Below the pieces are notes generated by a model. It ran no database searches and had not been told where the DNA came from. It saw only the letters and a list, made by a program, of their open reading frames with translations. The position numbers and the translations under genes are program-made. Of a stretch of DNA of 64,000 bases, positions 35,301 through 47,300 are shown one piece after another; positions within the stretch are counted from its first letter, which is position 1, and each line of letters opens with the position of its first letter. The DNA is from Euwallacea fornicatus (taxonomy: Eukaryota > Arthropoda > Insecta > Coleoptera > Curculionidae). Location: NCBI RefSeq assembly GCF_040115645.1, contig NC_089552.1, positions 3,348,001 through 3,412,000 on the forward strand. Direction: 5' to 3'.

Positions 35301-38300
35301 ACTGCTGTTATTTTCGCAACGTTCCTATTTGCCATTCGACCATTAGACCAGTTAACGTTTTCCAGAATCTTGGTCGAAAATATCGTTCAAATAATTGCGT
35401 AATTATAGCAACATTGTTTGCGTGTTGAACAAACCACGTGGCAGTGAGCTATTAAAAAAACAAAAACTACACGAGGCGTTGCCAGATGTTCCGCAGTTTC
35501 CCCATTTTCAGAACAAAAACGAAAAATAATATGAAGTTCGGTAAGTTCGGAACGTCTAAATCAAGGTCTCAAGCGGCCTAGTAATAGACAAGGAAAACAA
35601 ACTTTGAAAATGTGATTCAGCGAATCAAAATTGTAGCAGCTCGTGTTAAAGACGATTAAAAAAACCGATTTCAGGGCGCCAGGTTTATTTTTTTAACTGT
35701 GAGTGACGTATTATGCAAGTCTCACAAATTTAAATATTTAGGATCGTTTACGTTAAAAAGGTAAAAGTTTCCACATTGTGGTGAAAGATACTTTGATTGG
35801 CTTCGCAAGTTGGAGCGATTGTTGCTAATTAGGTTGGATCGTTGCTCCTTTATGGCGAATTGGCAGGTTCACATTGTGCGCTGGTATGAGCATGGGCGTC
35901 AGAAAGTAAAGGCAAATATTGAGCAAGTGAAACTCTCAGATAGAAACTCACTGATAGGAGACCAATGAAAGTGATTAATGTTTTAAGTGTTCAATTTGCA
36001 TTAAACATCAACTTTAGAGATAGACCTGTGAATGCCAGATTCTGAGAAGCTTCTGTGAACACTACCGTCCAAGCGCTTGGCGCAACTGATTTCTTCTAGT
36101 TTAAATCTTATAGGATCGCCGTTTGTTTTCTAGTAAAATAACTACCATAGATACTCTTCAAAACCTGTTATTAAAAAAAAAGCAAAAACCATCGAAATCA
36201 TTAAATGACCATCGCAGTCTCTAGATCGTTCACCAATTGATTTAGTATGGGATGACTTAAACCGAAGAATTAAAAATAGTCTCCGTCTATTTCTAATCAA
36301 CTTTGAACCTTTTTAAACAATGAGACATGTGAATATTTCAGAAAATTGCTAAAAAGAGAGCAGAAAATTTGTGAAGCAGTAATAAAAAACACGGGGGAGG
36401 GGATAATTTTGGTCAACGCAATAGAACTTTTATTTTGTAAGTTTTCTAGGGACAATTTGGGAAATTGATTTTAACACTCACGTGATTTTTGTTAAACATT
36501 TTATTGCCATTGAATTATCAACTGTGCATTGTTTAACTAAAAATAATAATTTTTCTCTTTTTGAAACTGTTTTTATTTCAAAAACCTTGAGTACTTCCAA
36601 ACTTGTGGGAGGTAGCGTATCTATCTGTATATTACTTTATGTAAGTTTGATTACTACAGGACCTATACATCATCTCGGAGAATTCCTATTTGGCTCATGT
36701 CACGAAAGCTATTAATACCAGGGGTCAAAGGAAGGTTTTAAAGGTTCGGATGGCAACTTGGATTCTTGTATAGAATCCTTCATGTTTTATGAAAAAGTCT
36801 TTGAGCTTGCTGTATAAAATTAAAGAAAACTATTTTCGTAAAATAGCTCTTATCATGATAATACTGATACCGACAGTTGTACCGATTTGATCCAAATTGA
36901 TTTAACCATATTAATTGAATACACTTTAAAGCCCAATTTACACCATTTGTTTTGATGGGATTTAGTCTCAAGTCCATCACCGTTCTTCTCGAAATCAATA
37001 AACTACTTTTTTCAGAACTTTCAAGATACTCAATGGGTCTCCAGTTATATCAATGAACCAGTCATCGTGGGTACGATTTCACCGAAATCCGCTTTTGGAC
37101 AAAGAGGTTACAAGTGCGGGCAGTGACAGATGGTGCGGGACAAAAAAACTGGAAGCTTTTTGGCTTTTATCTCTTTTTGAATTGCGTCTCATTATTACAT
37201 AATCGGTTCAGTGAATAAATATGTGAGGACGTGTGAGAAGGTCTCGCAACAGCTGCAACAACCCACGAAATGACAAAGCTAGATTTAATCGTTCATTTTT
37301 GTCTGAACTACAGATCCGGTCTTGCTTTAAGTACCCCCTTGTAAATTACGGTTAATAAATGCACTTAAAACCTACCCACCTGATGCACCGTAACGACTTT
37401 CGGAAAAAAGCCAAGACGATACCACCCAGTACGACGTGAAGAACCGCCGTTTTAACAAAAAAGCGTAAACTCCTCAAGGCTTCTAGTAAATCTGAAAACG
37501 TCCATTTATGGTCGGGTAGGATCATTTTTAGCACAACATATCCGTGTGATTGAGTTACCCGACGACAATTAGCGCGAAAATTGATAGCTAATTACACGCA
37601 CTAATTAAGATTCATGTAAAATGATTCCAAGTCATCAGTCAAGTTCGACGGGGCACTTCCTATGGGAGGTTTCGTTTTGGTCTTTGTTGTTATTCTAGTG
37701 ATTTTTGCAACTCAGAAATACACTTCAGATTCAAATGGACGATGAAAGCGAAAGCATCAGAATTTGGGTTGGAGGTCTTTAGATTTGGAACGAATTTGGA
37801 TTCGGAAGGTTACCTCCCTATGACGTTATGGCTATGGCGTATTAGGCAGCAAGCATTTCAATAGATCTGAGCCGCAAGAAGGAACAGTAGGAAAGCATAC
37901 GGATTATAGAGGTCCTGAACATTACTGATTGCATGATCGTCATCGCTTTAACACTATCGAAACTTGAGTACTGCAGATGTACCATTACCGTATGGGTATA
38001 CAGGGTGTTCCAAAAATGTCATGGTAAATTTAATGAGGCTAGAAGGGACGTTGTGATGAACAATTTTTGCATAGAAACCCTAGTAAAAAATAAGCCGTTT
38101 TGACTCTATAACGGAGATATATCTCTAGAGCTACTTTTATTATAGTCATTTGTTTACAAAAAACTTCGATAATCAACTTAAGTGAATAGAGTAGAAACAA
38201 ACAAAGTAAACATTTTTTTCATATATGTACACGTGTTTTTGCCAGGCGTACTTCCTGAGCTAGTGGACAATGCACGCGTTTCTATAGGTATGTGAGATAA

Positions 38301-41300
38301 AATGAGGTTCCAACATATGACAGTGCACCACGCACATTTTGCCCTAATTATCTATATCAACATTTTTATGAGCGACGGATCGGAAAATGCGAACGTATCA
38401 GGTGGCCAGCGCAAAGTCCGGATTTAAGCCTGTTAGATTTTTCCCGGGGGGTTACATCAAGTTGTTGGTGTATCGAACTGCTGTCGCCACCCCAGAACAT
38501 CTGTTGTACATCTTACAACGGGTGCGCAATCGAACGATCAAATTTATGTAACCTAGTTAGGGGTCCTCATTTCGAACCTTTATTATTTATTTTTTACATT
38601 ATCTTTAATAAAAATGAATTAAATTTCGATTTTTTTTTCGGCGTCAACAAGCTGATATTTGAGCAAAAATATCTTTGTAGCCAGAACGACTCGTTTTTTT
38701 TTTTCTAAGAGTTTCGATGCAAAAACTGTTCACCGCAAATTCCTCTATAACCTGTCATGAATAGGAAGAAGTATGATTATTTACCCCAAAATCTCCGATT
38801 TAACATAATTTTTTGCATTCCTGGCTGTCTAAAAAACATATAAAGTTGATAAATTCCAGAACTGAATTACATCATACAAACTATTCGTGTCGTCAATGCC
38901 AGCCCAGTGGATCATACGATAGACCATCCTTGCCAAAAATAAGCACTCAGCATAATCGAAAAATGCAACAAGGCACGTATTTGATGCAGTAAGTAATTTT
39001 CGGGGAACCCATTTAACAAAATTGCATAAATGATCATTTTCGGGTTCCGTTACCGCTTTTCGTCGAACCACACTCATCTATCTGAACCACAACTTAGCAT
39101 ACAAACGAAACGAAAGCGTTGCTTAGGGGATTACTGAATTGCAAATAGTGAATTTTAACTGAAATCGTATAAATCTGGCAATTCTATTTAAATTTCTTAA
39201 TCACCCAACCAAAACTGAAATTTCTGATCGAAGCACTATTGCTTTCATTAATATTACATTCTGCCCTTGTCTTACAAATGTTTCTGATAAGGAAGGAAGA
39301 ATGTCCATGGACATCGGTGGCTACGAGGGCGGAACCAAAGCACTAAAGGATGCCATGAGAAAATCCGAACTAAGAGAAACTTATCTTATTATTTTTTATG
39401 CTCATAAACTGGGCAATTCTGGAGACCTCGCATATGGTGGAGAAAACCAAGCAAAGACTTCACTTACCATGCCATGACATAAGCTGACAGCAATAGCTGA
39501 GTTGGGGTCGTTTTTGAGCCTCCCTGTATAAAAGCAGCCCGACAGTTTGGGGTCGTGAGGGCGTCGATGAGCCGTGTCTTTCCCATGGGTCACAATCTAT
39601 CAATTTTGGCAATTAATTAATCTTATTGAAGAATCCAAGGGTTAATTCGGACTTACATGAAGGCTTGGAGCTACGAACTTATCATTGCTCTCCAACTCCA
39701 GAAAGAGTTTTTGTTTAAAGGCATCGATTTCATATTTGGGATGAGGATCCCAGATTTCAGCGGATTTGTGCCTGAAGTGGCCGCTGTGATGTCGCATCGA
39801 AGAAGTACCTGGAAAGGAGTAGAAAACGTACAATTTACGGGGTTAATTCTTATAATTTAAATTGAAAAAGTTGTTTGTATAAAATATTTATGTATTGATG
39901 AATATTTTTATGATATGCTATTAGAAAAAATAAATGAACATCAGAGTCTGGAAAAATCAATCAATGTTAAATTGTTTTTAATGGGTCCCCCCATATATTA
40001 ATGCACATTTGGATTCCATCAGTTTTTCTATTTCCCAAAATATACGGGGTCTCCCATTTAAAGCTGTAATTGAGGATTACTCAAAAACAGTGCGTTGTAT
40101 GAAAAAAAGTTTCAAATAAAACTTGTCCGGTAAAGAGGGGGATATATCATGAAGATAATAATTTTTAGCCAAAAGGTCATTTTAAACTAATTTCGAGGGC
40201 ATTTTGTTTTTCAAATGGTAACCTCATATTTTTTTACAAATTTTTGTAGACCTAAAAAAATTAATATCTTTTATTTAAACAATTTTTTATTAGACTATTT
40301 CTTGCCGAGTCATCTTTGATTTTAGTACAATTTTTGAGATAGTCAAAATTATTGCATTTTTTTCGAAAAAAATTTTTACAATGCATAGTTTGTTTAACAC
40401 TCATAGCAATTCTTCTGTCTAATAAAAAAAAAATAAATAAAAACATTTCTTAAAATTCTTCGTGTTAGAGTCTACCTTATAATAACATCTACAGGAAATC
40501 GATATACTTTTTTCAACAATCTATCTAATTATTTTATGTGAAATTATTCAAAAATTATTCTTTTCATTTCGATATTTAATAATTGAAATAGATCGCTATA
40601 CTTTGAATGAAAAATTAGAAATGAGTTTTATTTAAGGGGAGGCTGGAAGAGATGTTAGTCGGACAGTACAAATTTATGTTGAACGACTTTCAATAGTGTC
40701 ATTAAAAATTTCAAAAAAACGAAAACGTTCGAAATTAAAAACCGCAATTGCTCCCGAAGTGCAATACATAAAGGCGTAATCAAATAGCAGTTCGTGCAGC
40801 TGTTGCCTTCGATCCCCATGTAAGTTGTCGTTAAATTGCTGCTGACTCAGGAATATCAAAGACAAGTTCCCAAAAAATTTTGAAGATGAATAAATACCAT
40901 CTTTACCACATATCTTTACGTCAGGAACTCCATGGAACTGATTTTGAAAACCGAGTTAATTTTTGTAATTGGGCAAGCCAAGAAGGATTGGTATGAGTTT
41001 TAAACGAACTCTGCATTGTACAACTTTTTTAGAAAAAAATACAACAATTTTAACTGTCTCAAAAATTGAACAAAAATCAAAGATAATTCTGAAGCAAAAC
41101 GTCTAATAATTTTTTTTTTCAAATAAAAGATATTCATTTTTTGAAGGTCTATAAGGATCTCTCAAAAAAAGTTGCCTTTGAAATGACCTTAAAATGACGT
41201 TTCGACTAAAAGTCATTATCTTCCTGGCATGTCTCACTCTTTACCGGACAACTTTCATTTGAAATTTTTATCCGCACAACGTACCGTTTTTGTGTAATCT

Positions 41301-44300
41301 CCAATCACAGCTTTAAATGGGACGCCCTGTATAATGTCAAAGTTTGCTTCAGTAGTTTTCGATATATTTTAATTGAGAAGACGGGGTGCGCCGCCACGGC
41401 GCGTGAACGATGGATTAAAATACGGTAATTCCTCAAAATAAAATAAAACGTGCGCACATTAATACCCTACTGACCTATGATGAAAGATATTTTATCAAAG
41501 TAATCGAGTTAACAAAATAAATAAGAAACTGAAATAATTACAAATATTCTATCATATCATCGAGGCAAGATCTGGGCTGTTTGGAGGCCGCAGACTAGTT
41601 CCTGCTTTGTCTATCCACATTTCATAGCTACTGTATAAACAATTTATTACTTTTGCTACATTGTGTGGAGGCGCTTCATCTTGGTGTCCAATTAGGTTGT
41701 TATACTTTATCATAGGACATGTTTCTAGCTCATTTTCTATGTTAATTCCTACATCCTCATGAAGCACTGAGCCAATGAGTTCGTTTAGGTGGATGCCACA
41801 TCAAACGTCGATTAAAGTACGACCTTGACGTGGGATCTCCCTTTTAGAACGAGGATTGTCATTTGCCCAAATATGAGTATTTATTCTATTATAAGTGCCA
41901 GCTCTTGTGAAAAATGCTTTGTCGGTCATAGTATCTTCTCAATGATACCTTGGTCTTTCGTTGAAAACCCGGGTATACTTAATAACTATTATGCGCAGCA
42001 TTTCGTCGCAATGTTTAACAATAAATTTGCCATAACTTGTCAAATTGTAAAAATGAGCCCTATCCAATTTGTGGTTTTAATGCCCGATTGCGCCATTCAA
42101 AAAAGTTCTAATAGTTACCAAGTCTTATCTGAAGATTAATCACATCAGAAAATGACCTAATAACTATCGCCAAAACGTAACTATTTTCACTAATTTGATC
42201 TTTTAAAAAATCTCACAAAAATAAACGAAGCTGGAGCAATCGCTCGTCAATCCTTATCGTCCCGAAAACTACAGGGGCGTTGAGTGAATCGGTAATTCTG
42301 TAAACGAATCCTCGTTCTATATAATGAGGAATTCCGATCGTTACAGGTATTCCAAACAAATTACGAGTAACTGATTCAATTCGTTAATTAGGTTAGCGAT
42401 TGATCCGTCTGGATTTTCATAGAAAAACTCACTTTGCTCGTTGGAATTCTCGTCATCAGGATTGATCTTCAGCGGCTTCACGAAAGTTGCTTCTTGCGGT
42501 TCCAGGTCGTCCAAGTGCGACTTCTCTATGAGTTCTGCAAGAAAAAGAGGAACTAATTACTTATTGTCTTCAATAATTGACTCATTAAAATACTTCGTGT
42601 GACAGATGAGATTACCGTAGCATACCAGGAAAACAAAACATGGTAATGTACGATTAATCCACTAACTACCCATTGTATATGGGTTCGAAACAAATTACCA
42701 TCGACAACATAATTATGAAAGGATGCTTAATGTTAGAGCATTAAATCAGAGTTCTTCTGATGACGGGTCATCACGCTCGGACCAAGGTTAACGTTGCTAG
42801 AAAAAGCATTCCGGCAATGCAACAAAGAAAAATGTATCTTTATTAGACAATGACTTTTAAATTGGAGATGGCTTTTTTTTCAAGGAGGTGATTATAGAAC
42901 AATAGTAGTACTTCCTACTGGATTTTTTAAGGTGTCTGAGTCAGTACGACCGATCGAAGCATCAAGAGGCGAGGTCGAAATTAGAGGATATTCTGAAGTC
43001 ATAAATCCCCAAAATATCATGGGTTTAGGTTGGAAGGGCGCCGCATAAAAATTGGCGTTATTCACAGAAATTTCCAAGAAGGTTCATAATTTTGGCGAAT
43101 AAGTGGTGACTGGTTCCTTTCTCGCCACTTTCCCCGTACTTCCAGTATTTTCTTTTTCTGATATTTTTCGACAGTCTTCCTGGTTTAATTTTAATTAGTT
43201 CCTATGACTCCACAGGCTCTCCAAACAACTAATGGGAACGCTTTGCTATTTTGGAACCTTCCAGACTGTCGTGTGGCGTCTTCCATAGCTCCTCTGCTAA
43301 CTGAGTTTCAATGCGTTCTGTGCTCAGCACGCGTCTGTTTTGAAAGCGTTCATGAGTTGCGCTCAAGTTTTATTCTGCTCATCGCATGTACTCTAACGGT
43401 AATTTTCGACCAACTCGCTGCGCTCACACTTGCCTGAAACCCACTATGTCGAATCAAAAATAGCATTTAGCCAAAAGTGCTAAAATAATAATAACGGAAA
43501 CGCATTAAAACTATAAATCTAAAATAAAAAAGCACTTTGCAAAACTATTGACCCGACCTTGAGTAAATCTTCTCAAGAACTTGTAAATTCTAGTTTATTT
43601 TCGGCTTTGTTGTTTTGTCTGGATAAGTTGTGATATTTTTGATACAGTGCCAGCCATTTACTATTATACATCCAAGATTTCACAGAGTGAAACGTGACTC
43701 CAACTCATTAGGGCACAAGCCAAGTTATGATCACATGCAATTTTTTAACAATCGTTATAGTTGCAGACCTAGAGATGTTCTATTAATAAATTATTTTCGA
43801 AGTGTCTTCTTCCAAACTACCGCTTTAACTTGGAATGTTATTTATTTTAGTTATGTCATTTATTATAATCTCAGTTTAGCTAAACAGCATTCCAAGGCTT
43901 CCGATCTTTACAGTATTGCAAGCTCGATTAATTCATTTGGAATAGCTGCTGAGAGTGCGTTCTCCATGAAGATCGCTTTGGTTCTTACAACTTTTCCTGC
44001 TTCTCGAGATATTTCTAGACATATAAATTAATATTTATTGCCTGATTGCGGAGCTCCCCCTTTGATCACATTTAGGTAATTCTTTCCCATACGACTCTGA
44101 CCTGCTTGCACATAAATTTCGTCAATTGAGGTAAAAAGAGTACTTTATGTATATAAGGAAAAAGTTCATTTTTCCTATATTTTCGTGCCTCCGAGTTTAC
44201 AACTTGCAGGTTAGAGCACGTCAATCAGAAGTAATGCTTTGCTGGAGTTCTCGGTGTGTGGGCAGAGAAGGGGTGCCTGAGGCGACGCTTGCTCATGATG

Positions 44301-47300
44301 CATTTGCCCATAACAGGTACGAGGGTACCGGGGGTAGAGGAAAGTGTCCGGGGTAAATCCCACACTATCCGGTTGCTGGAAGATCGGACTGGGTATGTTT
44401 GAAAGATTTTACCTCGTAAAATAAATAATAAGCAGAAACACGTATCGCCGGTGTTCGGTTGCTAAATGTGTCCTCTAAATACTCTTAACATATCCAACCA
44501 TTCATATTCTTGTTTGGAACTTCCAATGGCCGGTTAGAAACAGCAGGCATCCATGACAATACTATCATGGTCGTAGAGAACGAATTTTCATTTCAAATTT
44601 TGGGCGGATCGGTGCTCCAATGTGCTGTAGTTCCCATTTCCCTTGCTTTTTTTCAAGTTTTCCAGGGTACACTCGCATATGCGTATGTCTCCGGACATAA
44701 TAGCTTTTCCTGTTCTCACGTGCCTAATGAAGCCTCTAAGTAGGAACATGCGTTGCTCAACATTTTCTTTCGTTTCTCCTTCAACGGTAATGAAATTTTG
44801 CGGAAGCGGCACCCCTTTTATCGGTGCAAATATTGTTTTGTTCGGATTAGTTTAGGTTCCTGCTCAGGAACCGCTTCTTAATTCAGGGGCCTTATTCATG
44901 CAAATTTTCAGCTTTCCAAATTTTTCCATATGCTTTAGCTTATGTTCTTAACAAGTCGTAGGAGGACAGGGAGCTGCTTGACGCTCCTAGCGATTTGTAA
45001 ATGCTACAAATCTTGACGAATACCAGACAAAATCGCGCGTGTCCGCTGCCAATATTGTGTCCGCTCACTGAGACTGTTGTATTGTGGAAAAGCGTGAAAT
45101 ATACATTCGCTCCCGCGTCATGCGATTGATGTTTCATGTTTTAATTTCGGGGGCCAATGCGAGCACGCGCGCAGTTCTGAACGACCCGTTGAGAGTACTT
45201 TGTAAAAATGACTGGGCAATAAATGTGTTCAGAAGCATGTTTTGGACCACATGGGTTAGAAATTTATTACGTATTTTCGACACTAACTCCTCTGTTTCGT
45301 TCCTGTTTCAGATAGAACCTCTCACATTATCGCCCGTCAGTATAGCGTGACATCCTTGAGGAGTTTTATGACTGTCTGACAACTGTGGGAAAACTCTCGC
45401 ACCCAAATCAACTCAATGAGATCGACCTAAAATGGTTCGAAGAACCGACACACCACCCATATCCCTATTGCTAATCGCAACCGAAAGGTGACACGGAGGA
45501 ATGCATTGCAGTTCCAGGATGTAGACAACCTATTTTAAAGTTCCTGACACATTTCAAACCTGAATATGAAATATTATGCAAATTTCTTATACTCGCTTGA
45601 GATAGAATCGGCCAAAAATGACGTGATTTCGCTGGCAGTTTTAAATATTAATGCAAATTAGATCGGACCAACCTCACCGCGAGCCATCAGATGTCTCGCG
45701 AATAAGAATCACAAACAAGTAGTAGCTACCCACTTTGTCAGAAGCAACCATGGAAGGTTGATGAAGCTGGAATTAAGAATCTGTCGGGGTATTCTGGCTG
45801 TTACGTTAAGAGCGCGCGATAAACCACGAGTGTCTCCAGAAGCATTCGATATTGCAAAACTCTTAAAGATACAAAAATAAATCTGAAAAATCGTTGAACA
45901 ATGTAAAATAACTTCACATGTATCTCTGACATTTCCGCTTCAGTAGGTTCACACGCTTAATCAATGCACCCAGTACTGAATGGCATTTGAGCACTATAAA
46001 TTAATAACTATTACTCATTAAACCGCGCTTTATATGCAAACCTTTTGTTTAATAATGATAATAATTAATATACACTAGTCTTTAGGTGTTACAAGCTGGT
46101 AATTAACATTGGTGAGCACAACCCACACCGTTTCGCAACACTTTTTGAACAGTTAACAAACGAAAGCAAATGTATTCTAAATGATATTAGATCGTTCTAT
46201 CGAAAAATTAGCAATTATTAATTTTAAATTGTTTATTAGATAATAATGCAAATTAGTTATGTATTGATTGGATATTCATTATGTTATGACATTAATTGGC
46301 AGTGTTCTTTAGGAACGAAGCTACTTTAACAGCATGATGGATGACACTATTAAAAACCTGCTCATTACGATAAAATGTCTTCATTTAAAAGCTAATATTT
46401 CTTTTAAATTGCTAAAATATCTTAATAGTTGCTCCTCGCTAACGCCTGAACCGGCAGCCATTGACGGGTTTCTGGAAAACCTTAAAAAACGGGGATATTT
46501 CTGCTTACTGCAGTTCCATCGATGTTTTCCTCAGTTTTGTTCAAGGAGAAATTCTACTGGATTTAATCCAAAAGGAAACACGATATCATGACGATCAAAT
46601 CGAAAACTATGATGTTGTTTAAGTGAAACCAAGTAATTTTGAAGTAATTGACGGAAAGCAATTTCTCGGATTTTGTACCTCGCTAACAAAGCCCTATTTT
46701 CGTTCTCGACGATAACCGAGACTCTTCATCGCACTGGAATAATTCACGCAAGCCCTGACGGGGTGTTTGACCCCAATCAGGGACCCCGATGCAACACACC
46801 CCGCTTCTATACCTCCTCCCATTTTTCCGAAGATTTTTGCAGACTTCGCCTTGCATAAACGGCATTTTTGTTGTGTTTCCAATACCAGCCGAGTCATAAA
46901 TTCAAATCTATGTGTACACCGACCACTACGTGTCTACCTACGCATTCCGAAATGGAAGCACGCAAGATTGCATTCTTTAGCCATAGTCACATTTAATGTC
47001 TCTCTTTATGTTGGGCCTTTGGTCATATTTCACTCTCGCAGGACGATAACATCTAGGTTAGTAAAGCTGATGGCAAGCAGAGTATACAGGGCTGTTCAAA
47101 ATGAACGCTCAAGATTAATATTTTCTAAACCCGTAAGAACTGCCCGCTTTAGGCTTTTTTTGAGCTCTAGCTTTGCTGGAAATGGTACTACTAAACCGCA
47201 GGGATTATCTATGAACGAATTAGTTACTTACGTGCGAAAAGAAGTTGAATGCTATTCGGGCCGGTCGCTAATGGTGTTGAGATATTCAAGGAGGTGATTC

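Larger units (their letters stand above)
27624..39467 (-). other. ADAMTS intron 4 (11.8 kb)
   Basis: The largest internal intron after intron 1. It contains a 292-bp MITE, a decayed mariner, a Tc1/mariner C-terminal relic, and an ACAGGGTGT element with transposase remains (separate entries). Remaining parts (27.7-29.0, 29.3-31.9, 32.8-36.2 and 36.5-38.0 kb) show only short open frames of no recognised family. Confidence 0.6.
39809..42432 (-). other. ADAMTS intron 2 (2.6 kb)
   Basis: Almost half of this intron is a 1.29-kb long-TIR element and another 0.5 kb is an inverted transposase relic (both listed). No host exon was found between exons 2 and 3, which join in phase (A+GT). Confidence 0.75.
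27446..42534 (-). other. ADAMTS exons 2-5: prodomain
   Basis: Exon 2 (42534-42433) is acidic, with EPQEATFVKPLKINPDDEN. Exon 3 (39808-39657) has the ADAMTS prodomain signature EIWDPHPKYEIDAF and then LFLELESNDKFVAPSL. Exon 4 (39596-39468) has LSGCFYTGRL and AIAVSLCHGM. Exon 5 (27623-27446) has GYIRSSQANYYIEPAENF. These match the usual order of the family prodomain. The intron between exons 3 and 4 is only 60 bp, while the one between exons 4 and 5 is 11.8 kb. Confidence 0.93.

Noticed and set aside
37352..37534. Minus-strand frame with a hydrophobic stretch that looks like a signal or membrane segment
   Set aside because: Exons 4 and 5 of ADAMTS join directly in phase 0 and give continuous family sequence, so no exon is needed here, and no other gene context exists.
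38829..39077. 82-codon minus-strand frame
   Set aside because: No family motif and no place in the ADAMTS model.
43630..44031. 133-codon plus-strand frame with FFQTTALTWNVI, faintly like the C-terminus of a LINE polymerase
   Set aside because: The resemblance is one short patch only; not enough to name a family.
44510..45350. Series of 65-88 codon frames on both strands
   Set aside because: No consistent domain order or motif could be found in any frame.
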